NCBI RefSeq assembly: GCF_013410655.1
Contig: NZ_JACCFP010000001.1
Coordinates: 2,379,501 to 2,443,500, forward strand
Reading direction: 5' to 3'
Length of the DNA: 64,000 nucleotides
Origin: Nocardioides thalensis
GTDB lineage: Bacteria; Actinomycetota; Actinomycetes; Propionibacteriales; Nocardioidaceae
A model generated the notes under the pieces. That model ran no database searches and was not told the origin of the DNA. It was given only the letters and a program-made list of their open reading frames with translations. This document shows positions 51,858 through 58,576 of the stretch, in pieces. Both the position numbers and the translations under genes were made by a program. Position 1 is the first letter of the stretch. Each line of letters starts with the position of its first letter.

Positions 51858-52435
51858 CCCTGCCGACCGCTCCTGCCGACGAGCACCGCGCGATCGCCGG
51901 GGCGTTCACCGAGCGGGTCCGCGGCGTGGCCGACGGGGGCTGGGACGCCCCCTCGCCCGTCGCGGACTGGGTGGCCCGCGACGTCGTGCGCCACCTCGTC
52001 GAGTGGTTCCCGGCGTTCCTCGCCGGCGGGTCCGACGTACGGATCGCGCCGGGGCCCTCGGTCGACGACGACCCGGTCGGCGCGTGGACCCACCACGCGG
52101 ACGCCGTACAGGCGGTGCTCGACGACCCGGCCTCCGCGGGCATGGTCTTCGCGCACCCGCGGCTCCCGGAGCAGCCCCTGCCCGACGCGATCTCGCGGTT
52201 CTACACCGCCGACGTCTTCATGCACACCTGGGACCTCGCCCGCGCGACCGGCCAGGACGACCGGCTCGACCGGGACAAGTGCCGGGAGCTCTACGAGGGC
52301 ATGGCGGCGATGGAGGACGTGCTGCGCTCGAGCGGTCAGTACGGCGCCGCGGTGCCCGTGCCGGACGACGCCGACTGGCAGACGCGGATGATCGGCTTCA
52401 TCGGCCGCGACCCGCGGTGGGCGCCGCCGGCCTGA
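51854..52435 (+). CDS. TIGR03086-type DinB/mycothiol-dependent family protein
   Basis: 193 residues. The pattern SPVADWVARDVVRHLVEWFPAFL with its metal-type His and the late FYTADVFMHTWDLARATGQDDRL with the second His fit the four-helix metal-binding family common in actinobacteria. Third gene of the ArsR operon. A thiol transferase role using mycothiol is possible, as for related proteins, but unproven. Confidence 0.8.
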   Translation: MTLPTAPADEHRAIAGAFTERVRGVADGGWDAPSPVADWVARDVVRHLVEWFPAFLAGGSDVRIAPGPSVDDDPVGAWTHHADAVQAVLDDPASAGMVFAHPRLPEQPLPDAISRFYTADVFMHTWDLARATGQDDRLDRDKCRELYEGMAAMEDVLRSSGQYGAAVPVPDDADWQTRMIGFIGRDPRWAPPA

Positions 52436-52451
52436 TGTCGGCGGCGCGCCG

Positions 52452-52457
52452 TACGGT
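52452..52457 (+). promoter_or_regulatory. -10 box, leaderless TfoX-like gene
   Basis: TACGGT ends six bases before ATG 52464. Confidence 0.5.
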
Positions 52458-52463
52458 CGGGTC

Positions 52464-52793
52464 ATGGCGTACGACGAAGCCCTCGCGGAGCGGATCCGCG
52501 CGCTGATCGACGACCCGACCCTGGTCGAGAAGAAGATGTTCGGCGGCCTCGGGTTCATGGTCGGCGGCAACATGGCGATCGCCGCCAGCGGCCAGGGCGG
52601 CATCATGGTGCGGGTCGACCCGGCCGAAGGCGAGGAGCTGATCGCGACCACTCCCGCCGAGCCGATGGAGATGCGCGGCCGCGCGATGACCGGTTGGCTG
52701 CGGGTGGCCACCGACCAGGTCGCGACCGACGACGACCTGCGCGAGTGGGTCGACCGCGGGGTGGCCTACGCCGGGTCGCTGCCGTCGAAGTAG
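52464..52793 (+). CDS. TfoX/Sxy N-terminal-domain protein
   Basis: 109 residues covering only the TfoX N-terminal domain: VEKKMFGGLGFMVGGNMAIAASGQGGIMVRVDPAEGEEL is the hallmark. The C-terminal half of full competence regulators is absent. In actinobacteria such proteins have no known role in competence. It stands alone with its own promoter. Confidence 0.88.
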   Translation: MAYDEALAERIRALIDDPTLVEKKMFGGLGFMVGGNMAIAASGQGGIMVRVDPAEGEELIATTPAEPMEMRGRAMTGWLRVATDQVATDDDLREWVDRGVAYAGSLPSK

Positions 52794-52796
52794 CGG

Positions 52797-53456
52797 CTAC
52801 GCGACCGCGCGGGCGAACCAGATCGTGCGGTGGCTCCACTCCCCCGGGCCGGTGCGCTCCCCCGAGCACACGATGATCGCGACCCGGTGCGGGCCGTCGT
52901 CCTCGTAGTAGGCGGGGAGCTTCGCGCTCGCCTCGACCTCCATCCGCTGGTCGACGTCGTAGCACTGCCGCTGGCCGCTGCCCGTCAGGATGATCCTGTC
53001 GCCCACGTCGAGGCCGTCGAGCAGCCGGTTGCCGGCCGCGCTGCCGTCGGCCCAGGTGTGGGTGTTGAGCAGCACGTTGCCCCGGCGCTCCCCCGGCTGG
53101 ACGCTCGGCGGCATGTCCCACGCGAACCTCTCCTTGTCGCTGAGCGGGAGCACGCCGGTGACGCCCCGGTCGTCCCGCGGGACGGGCACGACCTCGGCCT
53201 CGAGGACGCCGGGGACGACGATGCGCTCGGGCGGGAACGGGCCGATGGCCCGGCAGCGGTCGTCGGGGCCGTCGGTGGGCGTCGGGGGCTGTGGCGAGGA
53301 GGTCGCCGACGCGGGCGCCGCGCTCGGCGCCTCGCCGGCGTCGGGGCCTGTGTCCGGCGCGGACTCGTCGCCGGCGGACAGCCACAGGGCGAGCGCGACC
53401 GCGGCACAGGCGAGCGCGCCCACCACCGCGGCAGCGATCCGGACGCGGCCGCTCAT
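52797..53456 (-). CDS. Class F sortase
   Basis: 219 residues: a membrane anchor (VRIAAAVVGALACAAVALALWL), a low-complexity Pro/Ser/Ala linker (~30-65) and a sortase barrel with His133 (NTHTWADGSA), Cys197 (IIVCSGE) and Arg210 (HRTIWFA) as the catalytic set. Class F sortases are typical of actinobacteria, but no LPxTG-type substrate gene is seen in this window. Translation may be coupled to a 9-codon leaderless ORF upstream. Confidence 0.9.
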   Translation of the reverse strand: MSGRVRIAAAVVGALACAAVALALWLSAGDESAPDTGPDAGEAPSAAPASATSSPQPPTPTDGPDDRCRAIGPFPPERIVVPGVLEAEVVPVPRDDRGVTGVLPLSDKERFAWDMPPSVQPGERRGNVLLNTHTWADGSAAGNRLLDGLDVGDRIILTGSGQRQCYDVDQRMEVEASAKLPAYYEDDGPHRVAIIVCSGERTGPGEWSHRTIWFARAVA

Positions 53457-53482
53457 GCCGGCCCGGTCCCCCGTCGATCCAT
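53453..53482 (-). CDS. Nine-codon upstream ORF coupled to the sortase
   Basis: ATG 53482 lies six bases after a -10 box and begins the peptide MDRRGTGPA, whose TGA overlaps the sortase ATG (ATGA). The sortase start has no good ribosome site, so ribosomes that begin on this leaderless mini-ORF may re-initiate at the sortase. Confidence 0.5.
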   Translation of the reverse strand: MDRRGTGPA

Positions 53483-53488
53483 GCCGCG

Positions 53489-53494
53489 ATCGTA
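53489..53494 (-). promoter_or_regulatory. -10 box of the sortase transcript
   Basis: TACGAT on the minus strand ends six bases before ATG 53482 of the upstream ORF. Confidence 0.5.
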
Positions 53495-53512
53495 CGGCGG
53501 GTGTGCCGTCGC

Positions 53513-53518
53513 TACGCT
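53513..53518 (+). promoter_or_regulatory. -10 box, leaderless acyltransferase gene
   Basis: TACGCT ends six bases before GTG 53525 and fixes that start among several upstream in-frame codons. Confidence 0.55.
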
Positions 53519-53524
53519 CCGCTG

Positions 53525-54097
53525 GTGAGGCTGCGACCCGTCATTGCCCGGACCGTCCTTCGAGCGACCCGCTGGAGGCTCGTGGGCGAGGTGCCGGAGC
53601 GAGGGATCCTGGTCGGCGCGCCGCACACCTCCAACTGGGACTGGGTCGCGATGATCCTGATCGCGTGGAGCAACGGCGTGCAGCCGCAGGTGCTGATCAA
53701 GCAGTCGTTCTTCAAGGGGCCCGTCGGCACGCTGCTCCGCGCGACGGGCGGCATCCCGCTGGACCGGGCGAACCCGGGTGCGACCATCCGGGCCCTGCTC
53801 AAGGAGGCGGAGAGCCACGACTCCTTCCTGCTCGTCATCGCGGCCGAGGGCACGCGCAGCAAGGGCGAGTACTGGAAGCCCGGGTTCTACCGGATCTCCC
53901 AGCAGACCGGCCTGCCCGTGACCCTCGGCTTCGTCGACGGCCCGACCCGCACGCTCGGCATGGGCCCGACCTTCCAGCCGTCGGGAGACCTGGTGGCCGA
54001 CATGAACCGGGTGCGGGAGTTCTACAGCGACAAGCAGGGCATCCGGCCGGAGAACCGGACGGAGCCGCGGCTGCGCGAGGAGGACGACTCGCGCTGA
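53525..54097 (+). CDS. PlsC-like lysophospholipid acyltransferase
   Basis: 190 residues, a short member of the glycerol-phosphate acyltransferase family. The catalytic HxxxxD is in PHTSNWDW, and the substrate motif is IAAEGTRSKGEYWKPGFYRI (EGTRS). It transfers an acyl chain to a lysolipid-like acceptor at the membrane, although no long hydrophobic anchor is present. The acceptor is not known. Confidence 0.87.
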   Translation: MRLRPVIARTVLRATRWRLVGEVPERGILVGAPHTSNWDWVAMILIAWSNGVQPQVLIKQSFFKGPVGTLLRATGGIPLDRANPGATIRALLKEAESHDSFLLVIAAEGTRSKGEYWKPGFYRISQQTGLPVTLGFVDGPTRTLGMGPTFQPSGDLVADMNRVREFYSDKQGIRPENRTEPRLREEDDSR

Positions 54098-54174
54098 CGT
54101 TCGGCGCGCCCACCCCCACGCCTCCGCCGCCCCGACGGCGCAAGAACGGTCAGGCGCCGCCCCGGCTGCACATC

Positions 54175-54180
54175 TAGCGT
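54175..54180 (+). promoter_or_regulatory. -10 box, leaderless methyltransferase
   Basis: TAGCGT ends seven bases before ATG 54188. Confidence 0.45.
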
Positions 54181-54187
54181 GCGAGCC

Positions 54188-54634
54188 ATGACGACGCTCT
54201 CGCCCCGCCTCGCGGCCATCGTCGAAGCGCTGCCGGTGCGACCGGGCATGCGGGTGATCGAGATCGGAGGCGCGCCCGGCGCCGCGGCCCGCGCGCTGGT
54301 GCGGCGCGTGGAGGGGATTCACGTCCTGCTCATCGACCGGTCGGCTCGCGGCATCGCGCTGACCCAGCGCAAGCTCGCCTCGGAGATCGAGGCAGGCATG
54401 GTGCGCCTTCGCCACGTCGCGGCCGAGGACTTCGTACTCGACGCGAACGAGCAGCCCTACGACCTCGCGTTCGCCGTCCGGGTCGGGGCCTTCGACGGTC
54501 GACATCCTCGCGCCGGCGAACGCGCCCGCGCCCGGATCGCTGCGGCGCTGCGACCGGGAGCACGGTTGCTGGTCGACGGGGGCTCGCCACTGCGCGAGAT
54601 CTACCCCGCGGACGCTCCCGGTTCGGCAAGCTGA
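54188..54634 (+). CDS. Short SAM-dependent methyltransferase
   Basis: 148 residues. Motif I is MRVIEIGGAPGAAARALV and the next acidic residue is in HVLLIDRSARGIAL; the later strands (PYDLAFAVRVGAFDG, RPGARLLVDGG) complete a minimal fold. It is shorter than most methyltransferases and its 3' end overlaps the HNH gene by 34 bp on the other strand. Substrate unknown. Confidence 0.75.
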   Translation: MTTLSPRLAAIVEALPVRPGMRVIEIGGAPGAAARALVRRVEGIHVLLIDRSARGIALTQRKLASEIEAGMVRLRHVAAEDFVLDANEQPYDLAFAVRVGAFDGRHPRAGERARARIAAALRPGARLLVDGGSPLREIYPADAPGSAS

Positions 54635-54972
54635 GCCAGCTGCGCCAGATGCGCCCTGATTTCGGCGTACCGCAACAGGAACGCCCGCTCGTCGAGTCTC
54701 TTGCGGCGCATCCAGCTGGTGACCTCGTCGTTGCACTTGCTCGCGTTGCAGGAGCGACAGGCCGGCACCACGTTGTCGAGGGTGTAGCGACCGCCGCGCG
54801 AGATCGGAAGGACGCAGTCGCGCTGGAGGGCCGGCTCCTCGGCGCCGCAGTAGGCACACGCCGCCCACGCGGTCTGGAGCGCGATCCACTGCTCGTCGGT
54901 CAGGTCGTTGACCACCCGGGCGATGCGCACCTTGCGCCGCCGAGCGGCCCGCGCCTTCCGGGTGGTTGCCAC
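54601..54972 (-). CDS. HNH endonuclease-like protein with altered catalytic motif
   Basis: 123 residues. Two zinc knuckles, CAYC (39-42) and CRSC (72-75), frame the HNH beta-beta-alpha segment DCVLPISRGGRYTLDNVVPACRSCN. Family members normally read DHV.PLSRGG with the general-base His; here residue 53 is Cys. Asn67 is kept. Unless another residue substitutes, nuclease activity may be reduced or lost. The N-terminus (RKARAARRRKVRIAR) is strongly basic and may bind DNA. Confidence 0.82.
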   Translation of the reverse strand: MATTRKARAARRRKVRIARVVNDLTDEQWIALQTAWAACAYCGAEEPALQRDCVLPISRGGRYTLDNVVPACRSCNASKCNDEVTSWMRRKRLDERAFLLRYAEIRAHLAQLAQLAEPGASAG

Positions 54973-54978
54973 GACGGC

Positions 54979-54984
54979 AGCGTA
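54979..54984 (-). promoter_or_regulatory. -10 box, leaderless HNH gene
   Basis: TACGCT on the minus strand ends six bases before GTG 54972. Confidence 0.5.
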
Positions 54985-55044
54985 CGGCGTACGGGACCCT
55001 GACTGATGGCGGCGCGCTCTTCCCCCGCACGGCCGCGCTCCGGA

Positions 55045-55092
55045 GGTCGTAGGACTCAGCGTGGTGTATAGGTCACTCTCAGTCCTACGACC
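55045..55092. repeat. Perfect 12-bp inverted repeat with 24-bp loop
   Basis: GGTCGTAGGACT and AGTCCTACGACC are exact complements separated by 24 bp. It lies between the HNH promoter and the YCII gene. The size and perfection suggest a palindromic repeat element or a structured RNA rather than a simple terminator. Confidence 0.65.
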
Positions 55093-55120
55093 GCGACCGG
55101 AGGCGTCCTGACGACAACAG

Positions 55121-55161
55121 CGCGGTTGATCACGGGCATCGGGTGACAGGGATCAACCGCG
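55121..55161. repeat. Perfect 11-bp inverted repeat with 19-bp loop
   Basis: CGCGGTTGATC and GATCAACCGCG are exact complements, 28 bp after the previous hairpin and 60 bp after the YCII stop. It could act as the YCII terminator on the minus strand, or be half of a two-hairpin element with 55045-55092. The rest of the 248-bp gap shows only the HNH -10 box. Confidence 0.6.
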
Positions 55162-55220
55162 GAAACACCGAGACGTCGCCCCGCCAGTTAGGCCGCCGCG
55201 CTCACGGCCGTCCCGCGACC

Positions 55221-55577
55221 TCAGCCGACCTCGGGCACCGCCCCGAACTTCCGCACCTCCTGCGGCCAGCCGCACCCTGCGGCGACCTTGCCGGCCCAGT
55301 ACTTGGCCGTCTCGTCGTCGGGGACGTCGACGACGCAGAAGCCTCCGAGCTGCTCCTTGGTCTCGACGTACGGGCCGTCGGTGACCAGCACCTCGCCGCT
55401 GGTCGCGTCCGCGGCGTAGACCGGGCCGTCCTCCTCGAGGCCGCCGCCGAACACCCAGACGCCGGCGGCCTTCATCTCGTTCACGACCGCCATCGAGGGC
55501 TCGACCCTCCCTTGGAACCACTCGGCCGGGTGGTCGCCGACCCACTGCTGGTTGAAGTAGATGAGGTACTCGGCCAT
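55221..55577 (-). CDS. YCII-related (DGPF domain) protein
   Basis: 118 residues. VLVTDGPYVETKEQLGGFCVVDVPDDETAKYWA is the DGPF signature of YCII-like proteins, which often accompany sigma factors and sugar-phosphate genes; none is adjacent. ATG 55577 is preceded by AAAGGAGC. No enzymatic role is established. Confidence 0.9.
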   Translation of the reverse strand: MAEYLIYFNQQWVGDHPAEWFQGRVEPSMAVVNEMKAAGVWVFGGGLEEDGPVYAADATSGEVLVTDGPYVETKEQLGGFCVVDVPDDETAKYWAGKVAAGCGWPQEVRKFGAVPEVG

Positions 55578-55671
55578 GACTGCTCCTTTGCTTCCGGGCA
55601 GGCCTGATGGCCCACCTTCACCTACGCCACGAACGGTCGCACGCGGATCCGACAGCCTCGCGCGAAAAACT

Positions 55672-56142
55672 TCACGCCGGATCGACCGCGCGCCACATCC
55701 GCACGTGCGGCCCGATCTCCGGGTCCTCCCACTCCTCGCCGATCACCTGGAAGCCGGCCCGCTCGTAGAGCGTCCGCGCCGGCGTCCGCGCGTTGCACCA
55801 CACCAGTCCGCCGCCGGCGCGCCGTACGTGGTCCAGGGCAGCGGCGAGTACGGCGGAGCCGACCCCGCGGCCGCGCAGCTCGGGAAGCGTCGCCATCCCG
55901 CGGATCCGCCACCCGCGCCGAGAGTCGTCGGGCAGGTCGGGGCACGGCTCGGGGAACAGCCCGACGCAGCCGACCACCGCCCCGGCGGCGTCGCGGGCGG
56001 CGTACGTCGCGACCTCGGGGTGGTCGTCGCCGGGGACCCGCGCGCTCTCCGGCGGCCCTCCGTTGCGAAGCACCAGGGCGCGCAGCGGATAGGTGTCGGT
56101 CACCGGCACCCGCTCGACGACGTACGACAGGGCGTCGCTCAC
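55672..56142 (-). CDS. GNAT-family N-acetyltransferase
   Basis: 156 residues. The acetyl-CoA pyrophosphate loop is LPELRGRGVGSAVLAAAL, preceded by the strand WRIRGMATL and followed by WCNARTPARTLYERAGFQVIGEEW, the standard GNAT C-terminus. GTG 56142 comes four bases after the stop of the HIT-like gene, so the two are likely co-transcribed. Substrate unknown. Confidence 0.88.
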   Translation of the reverse strand: MSDALSYVVERVPVTDTYPLRALVLRNGGPPESARVPGDDHPEVATYAARDAAGAVVGCVGLFPEPCPDLPDDSRRGWRIRGMATLPELRGRGVGSAVLAAALDHVRRAGGGLVWCNARTPARTLYERAGFQVIGEEWEDPEIGPHVRMWRAVDPA

Positions 56143-56146
56143 GACG

Positions 56147-56779
56147 TCACGTCCAGTCCGGGCCGGACCCGCCGACCCGCTCGACCAGGCGCTCCCCGAC
56201 GTACGCCGCGTTGGCGCGGTGCACCTCCTGCGGGACCAGGGGCAGGTTCTCCTCCCAGTCCAGCAGCGGTGACCCGCGGAACTGGAGGATGCGACGGGGA
56301 CGCCCGAAGAACATCAGGTGGAGGTGCGCGCCGCCGTCGCCGATGCGGTACTGGTGCGCCCGGCCGACGCTCGGCAGCTCCTCGATGGCCGCCGCGAGCG
56401 CAACGAGCAGCCGGCCCATCTCCCCCGCCAGCTCGTCGGTCAGGTCGCCGTAGTCGTGGTGCGCGAGCGGCTCGAGGATCAGGAACACCGGCACCCGCGT
56501 CTCGCTCGAGAGCACCACCCGCCACCGCTCGTTGTGCCACGCGACCCCGCCGTGTGATCCGCGGGAGCCGGGGTCGGCGCACCAGCAGTCCTCGGCGCGC
56601 TCGCCCCTGCGGTCCGGCTCCTCCTCGCCCAGCGGCTGCAGCGGCTTGATGCGCAGCGAGTCGACCTCGTAGGGATAGATGTCCCAGCCGGGCATCTCCT
56701 CGACGGCGACCGGCAGGCGCCCGTCCTCGTCGGTCGCGGCGGCGATGCGGGCGTAGTACTCCTCCGGCGTCTCCAGCAC
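56147..56779 (-). CDS. HIT-like protein
   Basis: 210 residues. The segment GGAHLHLMFFGRP resembles the HxHxH motif of histidine-triad hydrolases with the third His replaced (HLHLMF), and LSSETRVPVFLILEPLAHHDYGDL resembles the strand and helix before it. It could bind nucleotides without full hydrolase activity. GTG 56779 follows a -10 box; GNAT lies directly downstream. Confidence 0.65.
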   Translation of the reverse strand: MLETPEEYYARIAAATDEDGRLPVAVEEMPGWDIYPYEVDSLRIKPLQPLGEEEPDRRGERAEDCWCADPGSRGSHGGVAWHNERWRVVLSSETRVPVFLILEPLAHHDYGDLTDELAGEMGRLLVALAAAIEELPSVGRAHQYRIGDGGAHLHLMFFGRPRRILQFRGSPLLDWEENLPLVPQEVHRANAAYVGERLVERVGGSGPDWT

Positions 56780-56785
56780 GCGGCG

Positions 56786-56791
56786 AACCTA
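56786..56791 (-). promoter_or_regulatory. -10 box, leaderless HIT-like gene
   Basis: TAGGTT on the minus strand ends six bases before GTG 56779 and overlaps the stop of the VOC gene. Confidence 0.45.
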
Positions 56792-57202
56792 CGCCACGAA
56801 GATGCAGAAGGGGTGGCCCGACGGGTCGGCCAGCACGTAGAGCGGCTCGTCGGCGTCGTCGGTCCGGTCGAGCCGCACAGTCGCGCCCAGCTCCTCGGCC
56901 CGGCGACGGTGCCGCTCGAGCTCGTCGCGGTCGGTCACCGTGAAGTCGAGGTGCAGCTGCATCGGTACGTCGTGCTCGGGCCACGTCGTGGGCGTGAGCC
57001 GGTCGACGTGCTGGAACGCGAGCTTCCGCGCGCCGCCAGCGTCCACCAGCACCAGCCAGTCCGCGTCGTCGACCTCGCCCTCGCCGGGCGGCACGTCGCC
57101 GGGGCGGTAGGACAACCCGAGCAGCTCGCGGTAGAACTCCGCGAGCCCGCGGCAGTCGGTCGTGTCGAGCACGGTGTGCAAGAGCTGGGGGAACTCCGCC
57201 AT
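56789..57202 (-). CDS. VOC-family protein (glyoxalase-like)
   Basis: 137 residues, one complete vicinal-oxygen-chelate unit: LLHTVLDTTDCRGLAEFYRELLGL, MQLHLDFTVTDRDELERHRRRAEELGA and the end VLADPSGHPFCIFV. His in QLHLDF and the late Glu/His positions could bind a metal. ATG 57202 follows a -10 box by seven bases. Role unknown. Confidence 0.87.
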   Translation of the reverse strand: MAEFPQLLHTVLDTTDCRGLAEFYRELLGLSYRPGDVPPGEGEVDDADWLVLVDAGGARKLAFQHVDRLTPTTWPEHDVPMQLHLDFTVTDRDELERHRRRAEELGATVRLDRTDDADEPLYVLADPSGHPFCIFVA

Positions 57203-57209
57203 GCCTCGG

Positions 57210-57215
57210 ACCCTA
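57210..57215 (-). promoter_or_regulatory. -10 box, leaderless VOC gene
   Basis: TAGGGT on the minus strand ends seven bases before ATG 57202. Confidence 0.5.
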
Positions 57216-57233
57216 CGCCGGTGGGGCGAGGGA

Positions 57234-57518
57234 TCAGACGGCCGTGACCCCCGGTGCGTCCTCCGCATCGAGGTCCTGAGCGACGAGCGCGGCGATCGCG
57301 TCGACGTCCGCCTCGACCTCGCCGGACACCTCCACGGTCGCTCCGTTGCCCGCGCCGAGCGTCATGATCATCAGCGACGAGCTCGCGTCGACCGGGACTC
57401 CCCCAGGCAGCCCGATCAGCACCTCGGAGCCCAGGTCGAGCGCGGCCTGCGAGATCAGCGCGGCGGGGCGGGCGTGCAGGCCGACGGCGGACCCGACGAC
57501 GACGGACTTGGTGGGCAT
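57234..57518 (-). CDS. ptsH: Phosphocarrier protein HPr
   Basis: 94 residues. His15 in AVGLHARPAA is the site phosphorylated by enzyme I; the Ser-46 region reads VDASSSLMIMTLGA, so a regulatory serine is present although an HPr kinase is not expected in actinobacteria. It passes phosphate to the sugar-specific EIIA units. It follows fruK by 16 bp with a GGAGG site, and ptsI is divergent. Confidence 0.95.
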   Translation of the reverse strand: MPTKSVVVGSAVGLHARPAALISQAALDLGSEVLIGLPGGVPVDASSSLMIMTLGAGNGATVEVSGEVEADVDAIAALVAQDLDAEDAPGVTAV

Positions 57519-57534
57519 GGGTTCCTCCAGGGGT

Positions 57535-58485
57535 TCAGACGGGATCGAGCTGGCGAACGAGGACGTCGGCGACCCGGACGTCGTCCGGGGTGGGCACGGT
57601 CGTGCCGGGCAGTCCGGCTGCGGCGCTGCCGTAGGCCACGGCCGAGGCGAGGCGCTCGGGGGCGGGCAGCCCGAGCAGGTCGGCGTGCAGGTAGCCGAAC
57701 ATGCTGGCGTCGCCGGCGCCGACCGTGCTGACCACGCGGGTGGCGGGCGGCTGCGCGTGCCACGCCCCCGAACCGTCCACCAGTACGGCGCCGCCGGGCC
57801 CCAGCGTCGCGAGCACGGCGCCGGCGCCGCGGTCGACCAGGGACTGCGCGGCGACGGCGGTCAGGCGGGGGTCTGCCTCGAGCTTCGCGGGGTCCTCGCC
57901 GGTCACGGAGGCGAGCTCCTCCGCGTTGGGCTTGATCAGGGACGGGGCGGCAGCAGGCGTGAGCGCGGCGACGACCGCGTCGAGCGCGGCGCCGCTGGTG
58001 TCGACCGCCACGGCCCAACCGGCCGAGCGGAGCCGGGAGGCGAGCCCGGCGTACCAGTCGTCCGGCGCTCCCGGCGGCAGAGACCCCGCGAGCACTGCCC
58101 ACCCGCCGGCGGGGCGTGCGAGCACGGCGTCCGCGAGCGCCTCGAGCTCGTCGGGCGAGGTGTCGGCGCCGAAGGCGTTGAGCTTCGTCGTGGTGCCGTC
58201 GGGCTCGCTGATCGTCAGGTTCACCCGCATCGACCCGGCGTGCGGAACGACCAGGCAGGGGACGCCGAGCCGCTCCAGGTCACGGACGAAGCCGTCGCCG
58301 GACACCGCGGGCAGCACCGCGAGGGTCGGCACCCCGGCCGCGAGGCACGCACGGGAGATGTTCACGCCCTTGCCGCCGGGCTCGTCGACGTGCGAGGCCA
58401 CCCGGTGCACGGCACCCCGCGTCAGTGGGCCGGGCAGGGCGACGGTGCGGTCGATGCTCGGGTTGGGCGTGACGGTGACGATCAC
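57535..58485 (-). CDS. fruK: 1-phosphofructokinase
   Basis: 316 residues of the PfkB sugar kinase family. TPNPSIDRTVAL at the N-terminus, GGKGVNISRACLAAGV (first PfkB signature) and the C-terminal STVGAGDASMFGYLHA (second signature with catalytic Asp) are intact. It converts fructose 1-phosphate to fructose 1,6-bisphosphate. GTG 58485 has an AGGAGGTC site. A fructose EII (fruA) is not in the window; it may lie elsewhere. Confidence 0.93.
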   Translation of the reverse strand: MIVTVTPNPSIDRTVALPGPLTRGAVHRVASHVDEPGGKGVNISRACLAAGVPTLAVLPAVSGDGFVRDLERLGVPCLVVPHAGSMRVNLTISEPDGTTTKLNAFGADTSPDELEALADAVLARPAGGWAVLAGSLPPGAPDDWYAGLASRLRSAGWAVAVDTSGAALDAVVAALTPAAAPSLIKPNAEELASVTGEDPAKLEADPRLTAVAAQSLVDRGAGAVLATLGPGGAVLVDGSGAWHAQPPATRVVSTVGAGDASMFGYLHADLLGLPAPERLASAVAYGSAAAGLPGTTVPTPDDVRVADVLVRQLDPV

Positions 58486-58522
58486 TTCCGACCTCCTGGA
58501 GCACGCGATCTGTGTTTGTGTT

Positions 58523-58551
58523 GTTCTATGCCCGTTTCTGTTGCTTGTCAA
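58523..58551 (-). promoter_or_regulatory. Promoter of fruK-ptsH
   Basis: On the minus strand TTGACA (58551-58546) is followed after 17 bp by TAGAAC (58528-58523). The surrounding bases are rich in AACA/ACAA direct repeats, a pattern that suits a DeoR-type regulator such as the one encoded at 60247-61014. Confidence 0.6.
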
Positions 58552-58564
58552 GGCTTTCTCGGCC

Positions 58565-58570
58565 TACGGT
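58565..58570 (+). promoter_or_regulatory. ptsI: -10 box, leaderless ptsI promoter
   Basis: TACGGT ends six bases before ATG 58577, with no ribosome site. Confidence 0.5.
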
Positions 58571-58576
58571 GTGACC

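Noticed and set aside
57346..58576. Large plus-strand frames covering ptsH and fruK
   Set aside because: They are antisense to genes with clear HPr and PfkB motifs and have no domain of their own.
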